DNA from: [Clostridium] symbiosum
GTDB lineage: Bacteria > Bacillota > Clostridia > Lachnospirales > Lachnospiraceae
Reading direction: 5' to 3'
Length of the DNA: 64,000 nucleotides
Assembly (NCBI GenBank): GCA_036419695.1
Contig: CP143946.1
Location: 4,396,001 to 4,460,000 of the forward strand
Shown here: positions 8,469-17,232 of the stretch, piece after piece
How the letters are laid out: every line of letters starts with the position of its first letter
How positions within the stretch are numbered: position 1 is the stretch's first letter
Position numbers and translations under genes: made by a program
The notes under the pieces: model-generated
Told to the model about the DNA's origin: nothing
Databases searched by the model: none
Seen by the model: only the letters and a program-made list of their open reading frames with translations

Positions 8469-9645
8469 GCCATTCCTCCTTCTCTGTATCCGCTGCGTTA
8501 TCTCTATCTGCTGCGTTATCTCCTACGGCGGCTCCTGTTTTCTCTGCCCCGTTTTTCTCTTTGTACTCCTTCATCATGCTGATAAAACGGCCGAACAGGA
8601 CTTCCGTGTCCTTCGGGCCCGCACACGCCTCCGGATGGAACTGCACGGTAAACGCCGGGATATCGCGGTAAGTAATTCCCTCGCAGGTGCCGTCGTTCAC
8701 ATTGATAAACGTCTCCTCGGCCCCTTCCGGAAGTGATTCTTTCAGCACCTCATAACCGTGGTTCTGGCTGCTGATATAGACGCGGCCCGATTCCAGATCC
8801 TTGACCGGCTGGTTTGCTCCCCTGTGGCCGTATTTCATTTTTCCGGTCTTTGCTCCTCTTGCGATAGCCAGAAGCTGATGTCCCAGACAGATGCCGAAAA
8901 TCGGAATTTTTGTTTCTGCAATTTTTTTAAGTTCCCCTATCACGGACACATTGTCCTCTGGGTTACCCGGTCCGTTGGACAGCATGATTCCGTCGGGAGC
9001 GAGCGCAAGGATTTCCTCCGCCGTGGTGGACGCCGCAATGTCGTATACATCACAGCCCCTCTTTGTCAGCTCTCTGAGGATATTTTCCTTCGCCCCGAAA
9101 TCCCAGAGGGCAACCCTGTATTTTGTTTCTCCTCCGGTTTTAATCAGTCTGCTTCCCACCGGCGTTACATTTTCAACCGCATCCCGGATGCGGAATTTCT
9201 TTATTTCTTCCAGTTCCTCTTTTGCATACGGCGGCTGCTTTACCGTCAGTTTTCCGTTCATGGAACCCGTTTCACGGATAGTCTTTGCCAGCTTCCTGGT
9301 ATCTATTCCGTAAACGGCGGGAATATTTCTTTCCTTAAAAAAAGTGTCAAGATTACCACTGCTCCTGAAGTTGGAGGGGTCCTGACACCATTCTTTTACG
9401 ATATAAGCCGATATATGCACTTCTTTGTTTTCAAAATCCTGCGGAATCACGCCGTAATTGCCGATCATCGGGAATGTCTGCACGACAATCTGTCCAAAAT
9501 AGCTGGGGTCGGTGATTGTCTCAAGGTATCCCGTCATTCCCGTCGTAAATACCACTTCTCCGGCCACTTCGTCTAAAGAGGCGCCGAATCCTTTTCCCTC
9601 AAAGTATTCGCCATTTTCCAAAAGGAGATATACCGTTCTTTCCAT
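8455..9645 (-). CDS. carA: Carbamoyl-phosphate synthase small subunit (glutamine amidotransferase)
   Basis: 396 residues. The N-terminal CPSase_sm_chain domain (about 1-135) is followed by a class I amidotransferase with GPGNPED, the nucleophile in GICLGHQL and HPEA. It hydrolyses glutamine and passes ammonia to CarB. The C-terminal 30-odd residues are a low-complexity charged tail (GAAVGDNAADRDNAADTEKE) absent from most CarA proteins. It overlaps carB by 14 bp. It is the first gene of the operon, behind a strong promoter with an attenuator-like hairpin. Confidence 0.95.
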   Translation of the reverse strand: MERTVYLLLENGEYFEGKGFGASLDEVAGEVVFTTGMTGYLETITDPSYFGQIVVQTFPMIGNYGVIPQDFENKEVHISAYIVKEWCQDPSNFRSSGNLDTFFKERNIPAVYGIDTRKLAKTIRETGSMNGKLTVKQPPYAKEELEEIKKFRIRDAVENVTPVGSRLIKTGGETKYRVALWDFGAKENILRELTKRGCDVYDIAASTTAEEILALAPDGIMLSNGPGNPEDNVSVIGELKKIAETKIPIFGICLGHQLLAIARGAKTGKMKYGHRGANQPVKDLESGRVYISSQNHGYEVLKESLPEGAEETFINVNDGTCEGITYRDIPAFTVQFHPEACAGPKDTEVLFGRFISMMKEYKEKNGAEKTGAAVGDNAADRDNAADTEKEEWHAVK

Positions 9646-9679
9646 CCTGTCACCATTCCTCTCTTACGCCTGATTATTC

Positions 9680-9711
9680 GTTACAGCCCAGCCTTCGGGC
9701 CAAACTGCAAC
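9680..9711. repeat. Short 32-bp palindromic repeat in the car leader
   Basis: GTTACAGCCCAGCC...CAAACTGCAAC folds around a CTTCGGG loop. The same motif occurs at 50265-50295 and as the right end of the MITE at 60724-60863, so it is a REP-like derivative of that family. Here it lies between the leader terminator-like hairpin and carA, and it would be transcribed. Confidence 0.7.
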
Positions 9712-9746
9712 AAAAAAGCGTCCATGAGGCCAAACCTCATGAACGC
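9712..9746 (-). terminator. Terminator-like hairpin in the carA leader, candidate attenuator
   Basis: On the minus strand GCGTTCATGAGG, loop TTTGG, CCTCATGGACGC, then TTTTTTG: a perfect-looking intrinsic terminator (one mismatch) with its U-tract on the car-coding strand only. It begins only about 13 nt after the expected transcript start. A constitutive terminator here would silence an essential operon, so it is probably conditional. No PyrR binding loop is visible, and the leader does not begin with GGGC as in the pyrG reiteration mechanism. Confidence 0.7.
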
Positions 9747-9765
9747 CCTTGTTCATTTCTGGTGA

Positions 9766-9794
9766 ATTATAGCATAGGCAGATTTCTGCGTCAA
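9766..9794 (-). promoter_or_regulatory. Promoter of carAB-pyrG-dapL
   Basis: On the minus strand -35 TTGACG (9789-9794), a 17-bp spacer and a perfect -10 TATAAT (9766-9771). The start would be near 9759. Confidence 0.75.
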
Positions 9795-9830
9795 TATGTA
9801 AAAATATTTTTTTCTTAGCAAATTCTGGCC

Positions 9831-9885
9831 GTTACTGTTCACAGGCAGTATCCTGCGAGGTGTTTTTTGTGAGTGCAGCGGTGCG
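9831..9885. mobile_element. One-ended MITE remnant
   Basis: Starts with the family end GTTACTGTTCACAGG and continues with the internal sequence TCCTGCGAGGTGTTTTTTGTGAGTG seen in the other copies (in the opposite internal order), then fades. No second terminal repeat and no 8-bp duplication can be found, so it is a truncated copy. The rest of the 9646-9997 gap is the car leader and promoter plus the upstream region of the next gene. Confidence 0.6.
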
Positions 9886-9997
9886 GAAGTCAAATAACTG
9901 ACGGAATTTCTTATCGCTGTCCCCATTATCAGGAATCAAACCGGTGAGGAATGGGCATTCTAATTGAAATTCATTTGTAAGGAGGCACGAACATTAT

Positions 9998-11329
9998 ATG
10001 GGAAAAAGCGGCAGCGACCGGCATGAATCGGTATGGAGCGATACATCTTCTGTTTTGAAATTTAAGAGCTTAAAAAAAGATATAAAAACCGACGTTCTTA
10101 TCATCGGAGGAGGCATGGCCGGAATCTTGTGCGCTTACATGCTTGGACAGGCCGGTGTGGACTATGTTCTGGTTGAGGCGGATACGGTTTGCAGCGGAAT
10201 CACGAAAAACACTACCGCTAAAATCACTTCTCAGCATGGTCTGGTTTATCACAAGCTGCTCAAAAGCCTGGGGACGGAAAAAGCGGACCTGTATCTACGC
10301 GCCAACCAGGAGGCCGTAAAAAAATTTGCGGAGTTCTGCAGCGGGATTGAATGTGATTTTGAAAGAAAAGACGCCTATGTTTATTCTCTGGACGATCCCC
10401 GGGTAATCGCCGAGGAGCTGGATGCCCTCCAGAAACTGAACTTTCCTGCGGAATCGGTTCATCAGCTTCCCCTCCCCTTCCCGGTGGCCGGAGCTGTCCG
10501 CTTTACAGGACAGGCGCAGTTTCATCCGCTTAAATTCGTAAATGCAATTGCCAAAGATTTGAATATTTACGAACACACCGAGGTACAGGAACTGGAAGGC
10601 TGCACAGCGCGCACGGACAGCGGCGCCATCACAGCGGATAAAATCATTGTTGCAACGCATTTTCCGTTTATCAATAAGCACGGCAGTTATTTCCTGAAGA
10701 TGTACCAGCACCGCTCTTATGTGATTGCACTGGAAAATGCTCCGGATTTAGATGGGATGTATGTCGATCAGGCGCAAAATGGAATGTCGTTCAGAAACCA
10801 CGACGATCTTCTTCTGATTGGAGGAGGCGGCCACCGTACGGGAAAAACCGGCGGAAGCTGGGAAGAGCTCCGCCGGTTTGCCTCGAAATATTATCCAGGT
10901 TCCAATGAACAATACCACTGGGCCACACAGGACTGCATGACGTTAGACAATGTTCCATACATCGGGCATTATTCGAAAAGCACGCCGAATCTTTATGTCG
11001 CCGCGGGATTTAACAAATGGGGCATGACCTCCTCCATGGTGTCCGCTATGGTGCTCACCACTCTTATAACGGAACAGGATTCCCCCTATGCCTCCCTGTT
11101 CTCACCATCCAGAACCATACTCCGGCCGCAGCTCGCCGCCAATGCGCTGGAGGCGACAATGAATCTTCTGACCATATCCAGTCCCCGCTGCCCACACCTG
11201 GGATGCGCCCTGAAGTGGAATAAGCAGGAGCATACCTGGGACTGCCCGTGCCACGGATCCCGCTTTGATTCGGACGGGCATCTGATTGATAATCCGGCGA
11301 CAGGGGATTTGAAATTAAAGCGAAGGTAA
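9998..11329 (+). CDS. FAD-dependent oxidoreductase with C-terminal Rieske [2Fe-2S] domain
   Basis: 443 residues. The N-terminal DAO/GlpO-like fold has the dinucleotide motif DVLIIGGGMAGILCAYMLG (about 30-48) and an acidic strand end (VLVEADT). A Rieske domain occupies the last 60 residues, with CPHLGC and CPCHGS, which ligate the cluster by two Cys and two His. This is the 'FAD oxidoreductase plus Rieske' architecture found widely in Firmicutes; its substrate is unknown. The start is set by AAGGAGG at 9979-9985. No signal peptide, so cytoplasmic. It is the only plus-strand gene in the first 25 kb, convergent with the peptide-transporter operon, and has no partner next to it. Confidence 0.88.
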   Translation: MGKSGSDRHESVWSDTSSVLKFKSLKKDIKTDVLIIGGGMAGILCAYMLGQAGVDYVLVEADTVCSGITKNTTAKITSQHGLVYHKLLKSLGTEKADLYLRANQEAVKKFAEFCSGIECDFERKDAYVYSLDDPRVIAEELDALQKLNFPAESVHQLPLPFPVAGAVRFTGQAQFHPLKFVNAIAKDLNIYEHTEVQELEGCTARTDSGAITADKIIVATHFPFINKHGSYFLKMYQHRSYVIALENAPDLDGMYVDQAQNGMSFRNHDDLLLIGGGGHRTGKTGGSWEELRRFASKYYPGSNEQYHWATQDCMTLDNVPYIGHYSKSTPNLYVAAGFNKWGMTSSMVSAMVLTTLITEQDSPYASLFSPSRTILRPQLAANALEATMNLLTISSPRCPHLGCALKWNKQEHTWDCPCHGSRFDSDGHLIDNPATGDLKLKRR

Positions 11330-11372
11330 TGCATTCTCTGTTGCGGATATGCCGGATGCTGTTACAGTCATT

Positions 11373-12341
11373 TTAGTCATTCTGATTTCCATCGCATACG
11401 CGAAAACATCTGACAAAATGACCCTCTCCAAGATCGGTAATCGGTGGATCTTCTCTGTGGCAGCGTTCGGTGGCATACCGGCAGCGCGCCGCAAAACGAC
11501 AGCCCGGTTTTGGATCAATCGGGGAAGAAATTTCTCCTTCCAGAAGGATCCTCTCTTTTTTCGCCCCAATCTTCGGCACCGGAATTGCCAGAAGTAAAGC
11601 CTGTGTATACGGATGCATTGCAGAAGTGAACAAAACCTTACTTGGCGCCTTTTCCACCATCTGGCCAAGGTACATGACCAGAATATCATCCGAAACGTGT
11701 TTAACAACCGACATATCGTGGGTGATAAACATATAAGTATAATTAAAGTCTTTCTGTAATTTCTTAAGTAAATTTAATATCTGGGCCTGAATTGAAACAT
11801 CCAGTGCCGAAACCGGCTCATCACACACAATAAACTCCGGATTTAAGGCAAGTGCCCTGGCAATCCCGATACGCTGCCGGCGGCCGCCGTCCATCTCATG
11901 GGGATAAGAATCGGCAAAACGTTCGGCCAGGCCAACAAGCTCCATCATTCCAAATATCTTTTCATCCCTCTCCGCCTTGGACTGAAAAAAATCATGAATG
12001 TAGAATGGTTCTGCAATATTCTCATAAATTGTATTACGTGGATCCAGTGAAGAATACGGATCCTGGAAAATCATCTGGATCCGGCGTCTGTAAGCCAGTT
12101 TTTCTTTCTTTTTAAGTTTTGTGATATCGCACCCGTCAAAGAACACCGACCCCGCCGTAGGCTCAAGCAACATGGACATCAGGCGCCCAGCCGTGCTTTT
12201 CCCACATCCCGATTCCCCTACAATCCCGATGGTTTTACCCTTCTCAATCGTAAAATCCAGACCGTCCACCGCATGCAGCGTTCCGGAGGAGACTTTGAAA
12301 TATTTTTTCAGGCCTTCTACCCTGATATATCCATCACTCAT
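11373..12341 (-). CDS. Oligopeptide ABC transporter ATPase (OppF-like)
   Basis: 322 residues. Walker A GESGCGKST, Q-loop FQDPYSSLDPRNTI, Walker B FIVCDEP with D-loop SALDVS, and the C-terminal oligopeptide/dipeptide domain with the Cys-rich GCRFAARCRYATERC. The ABC signature reads MDGGRRQRIGIARA rather than the usual FSGGQRQR: the Ser is Asp and the Gln is Arg. Such a signature may reduce catalysis at one of the two ATP sites, as expected for an asymmetric OppD/OppF pair. Last gene of the operon; its start overlaps the end of the OppD-like gene by 8 bp. Confidence 0.92.
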   Translation of the reverse strand: MSDGYIRVEGLKKYFKVSSGTLHAVDGLDFTIEKGKTIGIVGESGCGKSTAGRLMSMLLEPTAGSVFFDGCDITKLKKKEKLAYRRRIQMIFQDPYSSLDPRNTIYENIAEPFYIHDFFQSKAERDEKIFGMMELVGLAERFADSYPHEMDGGRRQRIGIARALALNPEFIVCDEPVSALDVSIQAQILNLLKKLQKDFNYTYMFITHDMSVVKHVSDDILVMYLGQMVEKAPSKVLFTSAMHPYTQALLLAIPVPKIGAKKERILLEGEISSPIDPKPGCRFAARCRYATERCHREDPPITDLGEGHFVRCFRVCDGNQND

Positions 12342-13335
12342 ATTTCTTTACCTCCTTCGCCGGAATGGCATTTTCATAGATCAGGCACCTAACATAATGG
12401 CCGTTCCCATGATCGATATACTTGGGTTTTCTGGAGGAACAGCATTGATCCGCATATTTACACCGTGGATGGAACTTACATCCCTCCGGAAGATTCATTG
12501 GATCCGGCATAAGCCCCTCAATGGGGGACAGATATTCCGCGTCGCTCGTAATGTCAGGAATTGACCCAAAAAGCCCGTTGGTATACGGATGCAGCGGATT
12601 TTCGAAAATCTGTTCCAGACTTCCGTATTCAATGATTTCCCCTGCGTACATGATAGCCACTGTGTCACAGATTTCCGCCACGATTCCCATATCATGAGTA
12701 ATCATAATCATAGAGGTATTATTTTTTTCCTTCAGTTCCGCCATCAGCTCCAACACCTGGGCCTGGATCGTAACGTCCAGTGCAGTAGTCGGCTCATCGG
12801 CAATCAGAAGTTTTGGGTTGCAGGCAAGCGCTATGGCAATAACAACCCTCTGCTTCATCCCGCCTGAGAACTGATGCGGATACTCAAAGGCCCGTTCTGC
12901 CGGAATCCGCACGGTCTCCAGCATTTTAATCGCTTTCACCTTTGCCTCGTGCTTGCTGACCTGCTGATGTGCAGAAATCACCTCGCTTATCTGATCCGCT
13001 ACCGTATATACCGGATTTAAGGAAGTCATTGGATCCTGGAAAACCATGGAAATTTCTTTCCCCCTGATTTTCAAATACTCTTCCTTGCTGATTTTCTGAA
13101 GATCTTTTCCTTCAAAAAAGATGCTGCCACTTTCAATCTTGCCCGGCGGGCTGTCAATCAGGTTCAGGATTGACAGAGCAAGCGTCGTTTTCCCGGCTCC
13201 GGTCTCTCCTACCAGCCCCAGCGTCTTTCCCTCCTCGAGAGAGAGGCTGACGTCATTGATGGCATGTACTACCCCGTTATCCGTATAAAATTTTACATTT
13301 AAATCTTTAATGTCTAATAATAATTTTTCGTCCAT
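12334..13335 (-). CDS. Oligopeptide ABC transporter ATPase (OppD-like)
   Basis: 333 residues. Walker A GETGAGKTT, Q-loop FQDPMTSLNP, the signature FSGGMKQRVVIAIAL, Walker B LLIADEP and D-loop TALDVT, followed by the family's C-terminal Cys-rich segment (GCKFHPRCKYADQCC). It powers peptide import together with the OppF-like ATPase. It lies 17 bp after the OppC-like permease. Its signature is canonical apart from Met for Gln. Confidence 0.93.
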   Translation of the reverse strand: MDEKLLLDIKDLNVKFYTDNGVVHAINDVSLSLEEGKTLGLVGETGAGKTTLALSILNLIDSPPGKIESGSIFFEGKDLQKISKEEYLKIRGKEISMVFQDPMTSLNPVYTVADQISEVISAHQQVSKHEAKVKAIKMLETVRIPAERAFEYPHQFSGGMKQRVVIAIALACNPKLLIADEPTTALDVTIQAQVLELMAELKEKNNTSMIMITHDMGIVAEICDTVAIMYAGEIIEYGSLEQIFENPLHPYTNGLFGSIPDITSDAEYLSPIEGLMPDPMNLPEGCKFHPRCKYADQCCSSRKPKYIDHGNGHYVRCLIYENAIPAKEVKKYE

Positions 13336-13352
13336 TTCGCGTACCTCGCTGT

Positions 13353-14255
13353 TTATCGCTTCATTCTCGGATCAAGGGCATCCCTGAGTCCATCTCCCAT
13401 CAGCGTCAGCGCCGTTACCGTCAGCACTATCGCAATGCCCGGGAATACGGTAAGATGCCAGCAGTCACGGATAAATTCACGGCCGCCGGACAGCATCGTC
13501 CCCCACTCAGGCGCCGGAGGCTGAATTCCCAAACCGATAAAGCTCATGGAGCTTATCAGCACAATGCCGGTTCCAACATACAGTACGAACTGAGAAATTA
13601 ACGGGTTTATTGCATTGGGGATAATGTGTTTGAGTATGATCCAGAAATCCGAACCCCCAAGCCCTTTTGATGCTTCAATATACTCATTATTTTTCACCGT
13701 AAGCACCTGGGCTCTGATAAAACGTGTATCGCCAGGTACAAAGCTGAGCCCCAGAGCCAGCGTAAGGTTAAATGCGCTTGGCTTCATAATGCTCACCAGA
13801 GTAATCATAAGGAGCGTCGTCGGTATTGCCATGATTACGTCCAGCGTTCTCATGATAAGGGCATCGGTTGTACCGCCGTAATAGGCGGCCAGAGAGCCCA
13901 GAAACAGGCTGATTACCATTGACACCAGAACCGACACCACGCTGATGGTGATGGAAGTTTTTCCTCCCCAGAGGAGTCTGGCAAGCAAATCTCTCCCCAG
14001 CTCGTCGGTCCCTAAAAGATGCCCCGGCGCCGGGAACTGGCGTATCATCGAATAGTCGGCTTTCAGAACATCATTTTCATAGCTGAGATAAAGAGGTGCG
14101 GTAATGCATATTGCCAGTATAACCAAAAGCATCATCAGGCCGACGACAGCAGATTTGTTGCGTCTGAACTTAACCCATGCATTATAACCGGGACTGTGCC
14201 TTCTCTTGCTCCTCCCGGTGCCGGCAGCCTGTTTCGTGTCTGTATTTTTAAGCAT
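13353..14255 (-). CDS. Peptide ABC transporter permease (DppC/OppC-like)
   Basis: 300 residues with an N-terminal cytoplasmic stretch rich in Arg/Lys, a first helix (AVVGLMMLLVILAICITAPLYL), the OppC-type LLGTDELGRDLLARLLWGGKTS segment and the EAA-type loop EASKGLGGSDFWIILKHIIPN that contacts the ATPases. Overlaps the OppB-like gene by 8 bp. It forms the channel with the OppB-like permease. Confidence 0.93.
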   Translation of the reverse strand: MLKNTDTKQAAGTGRSKRRHSPGYNAWVKFRRNKSAVVGLMMLLVILAICITAPLYLSYENDVLKADYSMIRQFPAPGHLLGTDELGRDLLARLLWGGKTSITISVVSVLVSMVISLFLGSLAAYYGGTTDALIMRTLDVIMAIPTTLLMITLVSIMKPSAFNLTLALGLSFVPGDTRFIRAQVLTVKNNEYIEASKGLGGSDFWIILKHIIPNAINPLISQFVLYVGTGIVLISSMSFIGLGIQPPAPEWGTMLSGGREFIRDCWHLTVFPGIAIVLTVTALTLMGDGLRDALDPRMKR

Positions 14256-15216
14256 GATTCGTCGCCTCCTTATGTGGTATTTTCTTTGGCTTCACATAAA
14301 GGGAACGAATTCTCGGATCCACCGCAGCGTATGCCAAATCCGTAACCAGATTGGTAAGGGCTATCAATATGGCAATAATAATAACTCCGCCCATGATAAC
14401 CGGCATATCTTTCTGCCGAAGCGCTTCTACCAGCATTTTTCCCATTCCGTTAATGCTGAACAGCTGCTCGATTACAATCGAACCTCCAAAACAGAACCCA
14501 ACCGAGACTCCGATGGAAGTAATCGTCGGCATCAGGGCATTCTTAAGCGCATGTTTCCGGATTACCACCTTTTCGTCCAGCCCCTTTGCCCGGGCCGTCT
14601 TAATATAGTCCTGCCGTATTACCTCCAGCATCGAGGCTCTTGTCAGCCTGGACCCGGATGCCCATCCATAAGTGGACGCACAGATGACAGGCATAATCAT
14701 GTGCCGGATACTGTCAAATCCGGTGGACGGCAGCCATTTAAGCTTTACGGAAAAAAGCAGCATCAGCATCAGCCCCAGCCAGAACTCAGGCATGGATGCC
14801 AGAATCAGCGTCACAATCCTCATTGTATTGTCAAAAACAGTATTCTGCTTCACAGCCAGCGCAATTCCCAAAGGGATCTGCACAATTACAATCAGTGCAA
14901 TTCCGGTAAGTGAAAGCCTCAGCGTATTCGGCAGACGCAGCTTCACCATATCCGATATCTGCTGTTTTGAAATATAGGATTCTCCTAAATCCCCTCTCAC
15001 CGCTTTTTTCACATAATTAATATATTGAACCGGATAGGGATCATTGAGTCCCCGTTCCTCTTTAAACTGATATAGCTGCTCCTGCGTTGCATTGACGCCC
15101 AGCGCCAGCCTCGCCGGATCACCAGGGGCAAAGCTGAGCATGGTAAATACTAATATCGACACCCCGATTACAATCGGGATAATCTGCAATAGCCGTTTCA
15201 TTATATATCTCGTCAT
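14248..15216 (-). CDS. Peptide ABC transporter permease (DppB/OppB-like)
   Basis: 322 residues from the ATG at 15216, which has AAGGAGG 11 bases upstream; a longer reading to 15357 adds 47 non-hydrophobic residues and is not credible. It begins MTRYIMKRLLQIIPIVIGVS, the standard OppB first helix, followed by the FTMLSFAPGDPA motif. The EAA loop is KTARAKGLDEKVVIRKHALKN. Located 40 bp after the S9 peptidase gene. Partner of the OppC-like permease. Confidence 0.93.
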   Translation of the reverse strand: MTRYIMKRLLQIIPIVIGVSILVFTMLSFAPGDPARLALGVNATQEQLYQFKEERGLNDPYPVQYINYVKKAVRGDLGESYISKQQISDMVKLRLPNTLRLSLTGIALIVIVQIPLGIALAVKQNTVFDNTMRIVTLILASMPEFWLGLMLMLLFSVKLKWLPSTGFDSIRHMIMPVICASTYGWASGSRLTRASMLEVIRQDYIKTARAKGLDEKVVIRKHALKNALMPTITSIGVSVGFCFGGSIVIEQLFSINGMGKMLVEALRQKDMPVIMGGVIIIAILIALTNLVTDLAYAAVDPRIRSLYVKPKKIPHKEATNHA

Positions 15217-15256
15217 ACTAATCGATACCTCCTTGCAGGTATGTGGAAGCCCCCAT

Positions 15257-17200
15257 CTAACCAGGTATATACCGGTCAAACCATTCCGCTGTTTCCTGCA
15301 TAATTTTAAGTCTGGACCATGGCCTGCCCAACCGGAATACGCAGTGCGTTTCTCCATTCAAAATCACGGTGCGTGATGGAATTCCTTGTGTAATCAACGC
15401 TTGATACAGACTGAGTCCCTGATCGACCGGACACCTGTAGTCCTCTCCGCACTCGATGAACAAGGTCGGAGTCGAACACCTGCCCGCATAGGCAAGCGGA
15501 GAAATCCTCCAGTGTTCACGGATATCATCCCACGGATAGCTTCCCGCTATGGTCAGGTCGAATCCCGGAAGATCATCCGTAGCATGGAGGCTTATCCAGT
15601 CCGAAATTCCTGACTGGGAAACAGCGGCTGCAAAGCGGCTGGTTCTCGTGACTATCCAGTTTGTCATAAAACCTCCGTAAGAAATGCCCGTGACCCCCAT
15701 TCTTTTTTCATCAATCGCTTCATACCGCTCCAGCACGATATCTACAAACTTCATAATGTCTTCATAATCAATTGTGCCGTATCTCTTTCTCAGGTTGCTG
15801 AACTCCGCCGTATCCCCTATACTTCCGTGAGGATTGCAGTACATAACGTAGTATCCTCCGGCTGCCCAGACCTGATGTGCAAAATTAAAGCCTCCGTAAA
15901 AGCGGAGCTGCGGGCCTCCGTGAATATTCAGGATTGCGGGATATTTTTTCCCGGGAACATAATTGGCGGGAGGAACCACCCAGCCGTCAACCTCACTGCC
16001 GTCGCTGCTTGTAAAAACAAGATGTTCCGGTTTCGACAAATCAAATGTTCTGAGTCCGGATTCATGAAACGCCGTAAGCTGAACCGCCTTGTCCGGGTAT
16101 ATCTCATAAATCTCCGCCCCGCCCAGTTCCGGCAGCCCCGCCGCAAAGATACGGCCATCTGCAGAGATAACAAAATGCAGGATATCGATTCCTTCCGGTG
16201 AAATCCGTACTTCTTTATTCCCATTCCTGCGATACAGGCCAACGCCTCTTCTGTTTTGCATCGTATAATACAGGCTGCCGCCTGATGCCACGAACTCACG
16301 GCCGGTTCCTCTGGAAAAATCAGTCGAAATCAGGTTAAACGGTGTATATTGGGTTTTGAATCTGGCGTCCAGTTTTCTGTCTCCGCCTTTTGCCGTATAA
16401 ATGTAGGAATTTACGTCGTCGGGCAGAGTATCGGTGACCGTAAAAATCCGATCGCCCGACACAGCCAGAGCCGCAAACATACAGTCTCCCATTGCGCTGA
16501 GCCGAAACTGCCTGTTTTCCCAGCTGTATACAGAGTATTGCTGTGCCGTGCTGATCTGATACGCTTCTCCCAGCACATACAACCGGCCCTCATCCACAGC
16601 GTAATCATGCGTCTGGAAATCCGACGGTGTAACAGGCACCAGAGAACCGTCCCCGCGGTTGTACTCATAAAGCCGGTTCCGTTTCTTGTTTACATAGCCC
16701 TGTCCATCTATCCGGTACGGATATTCATCGCATACGATTACTTCGCCTCTGAGGTGGGCCATAACAGCTCTCTCATCCCCGGCGGCTTTTAACTTCTCGA
16801 GTTCCAGATCCCAGACCGCACTGATCACAAGCCGCTCTCCCTCAAGAAGAGCTGCCCGCGCATGGGGCAGGGGCAGGCTGAAAGCCTCCCCTGTTGCCCC
16901 GGATACGGGATCCGCTTCCCAAAACTTCGTACTCTGGGATAATGCACTGTCTTCTGGCTCATCCCATGTATAAATCACCATCCCATTCTGGTCAAAAAAA
17001 CAGTTCCGAATTGTATCATGGCCGTCCAGGCAATGCAATTGGCCGCTGCTCAGTTCGTAAGAATAGAGAAATGAACGGTATCTGTTTTCTTCAACACATG
17101 CACTTTCCAGGCAGAATGCCAGAAATTTTCCATCCGGCGATATACACAGGTCTGAAATGCTTTTGATTAAATCCATATTATCCGCATGAATCAGTCTCAT
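15257..17200 (-). CDS. S9-family serine peptidase (prolyl oligopeptidase/acylaminoacyl-peptidase type)
   Basis: 647 residues from the ATG at 17200, preceded by GGGAGG. The N-terminal beta-propeller (to about residue 390) carries WD40-like TolB/DPP repeats such as SDLCISPDGKFLAFCLE. The C-terminal alpha/beta hydrolase has INIHGGPQ (oxyanion region), the nucleophile Ser in GISYGGF, the Asp in CGEDYRCP and the His in GETHCV. It has no signal peptide, so it is probably cytoplasmic and cuts imported short peptides. It sits inside the peptide-importer operon, between the binding-protein gene and the permease genes, which strongly supports that role. Confidence 0.92.
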   Translation of the reverse strand: MRLIHADNMDLIKSISDLCISPDGKFLAFCLESACVEENRYRSFLYSYELSSGQLHCLDGHDTIRNCFFDQNGMVIYTWDEPEDSALSQSTKFWEADPVSGATGEAFSLPLPHARAALLEGERLVISAVWDLELEKLKAAGDERAVMAHLRGEVIVCDEYPYRIDGQGYVNKKRNRLYEYNRGDGSLVPVTPSDFQTHDYAVDEGRLYVLGEAYQISTAQQYSVYSWENRQFRLSAMGDCMFAALAVSGDRIFTVTDTLPDDVNSYIYTAKGGDRKLDARFKTQYTPFNLISTDFSRGTGREFVASGGSLYYTMQNRRGVGLYRRNGNKEVRISPEGIDILHFVISADGRIFAAGLPELGGAEIYEIYPDKAVQLTAFHESGLRTFDLSKPEHLVFTSSDGSEVDGWVVPPANYVPGKKYPAILNIHGGPQLRFYGGFNFAHQVWAAGGYYVMYCNPHGSIGDTAEFSNLRKRYGTIDYEDIMKFVDIVLERYEAIDEKRMGVTGISYGGFMTNWIVTRTSRFAAAVSQSGISDWISLHATDDLPGFDLTIAGSYPWDDIREHWRISPLAYAGRCSTPTLFIECGEDYRCPVDQGLSLYQALITQGIPSRTVILNGETHCVFRLGRPWSRLKIMQETAEWFDRYIPG

Positions 17201-17232
17201 CCTCGTCCTCCCATACCCTATGCCCTGCCCGG

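Noticed and set aside
8758..9576. 272-codon plus-strand frame opposite carA
   Set aside because: Antisense shadow; no similarity to any family I recognise and no start signals.
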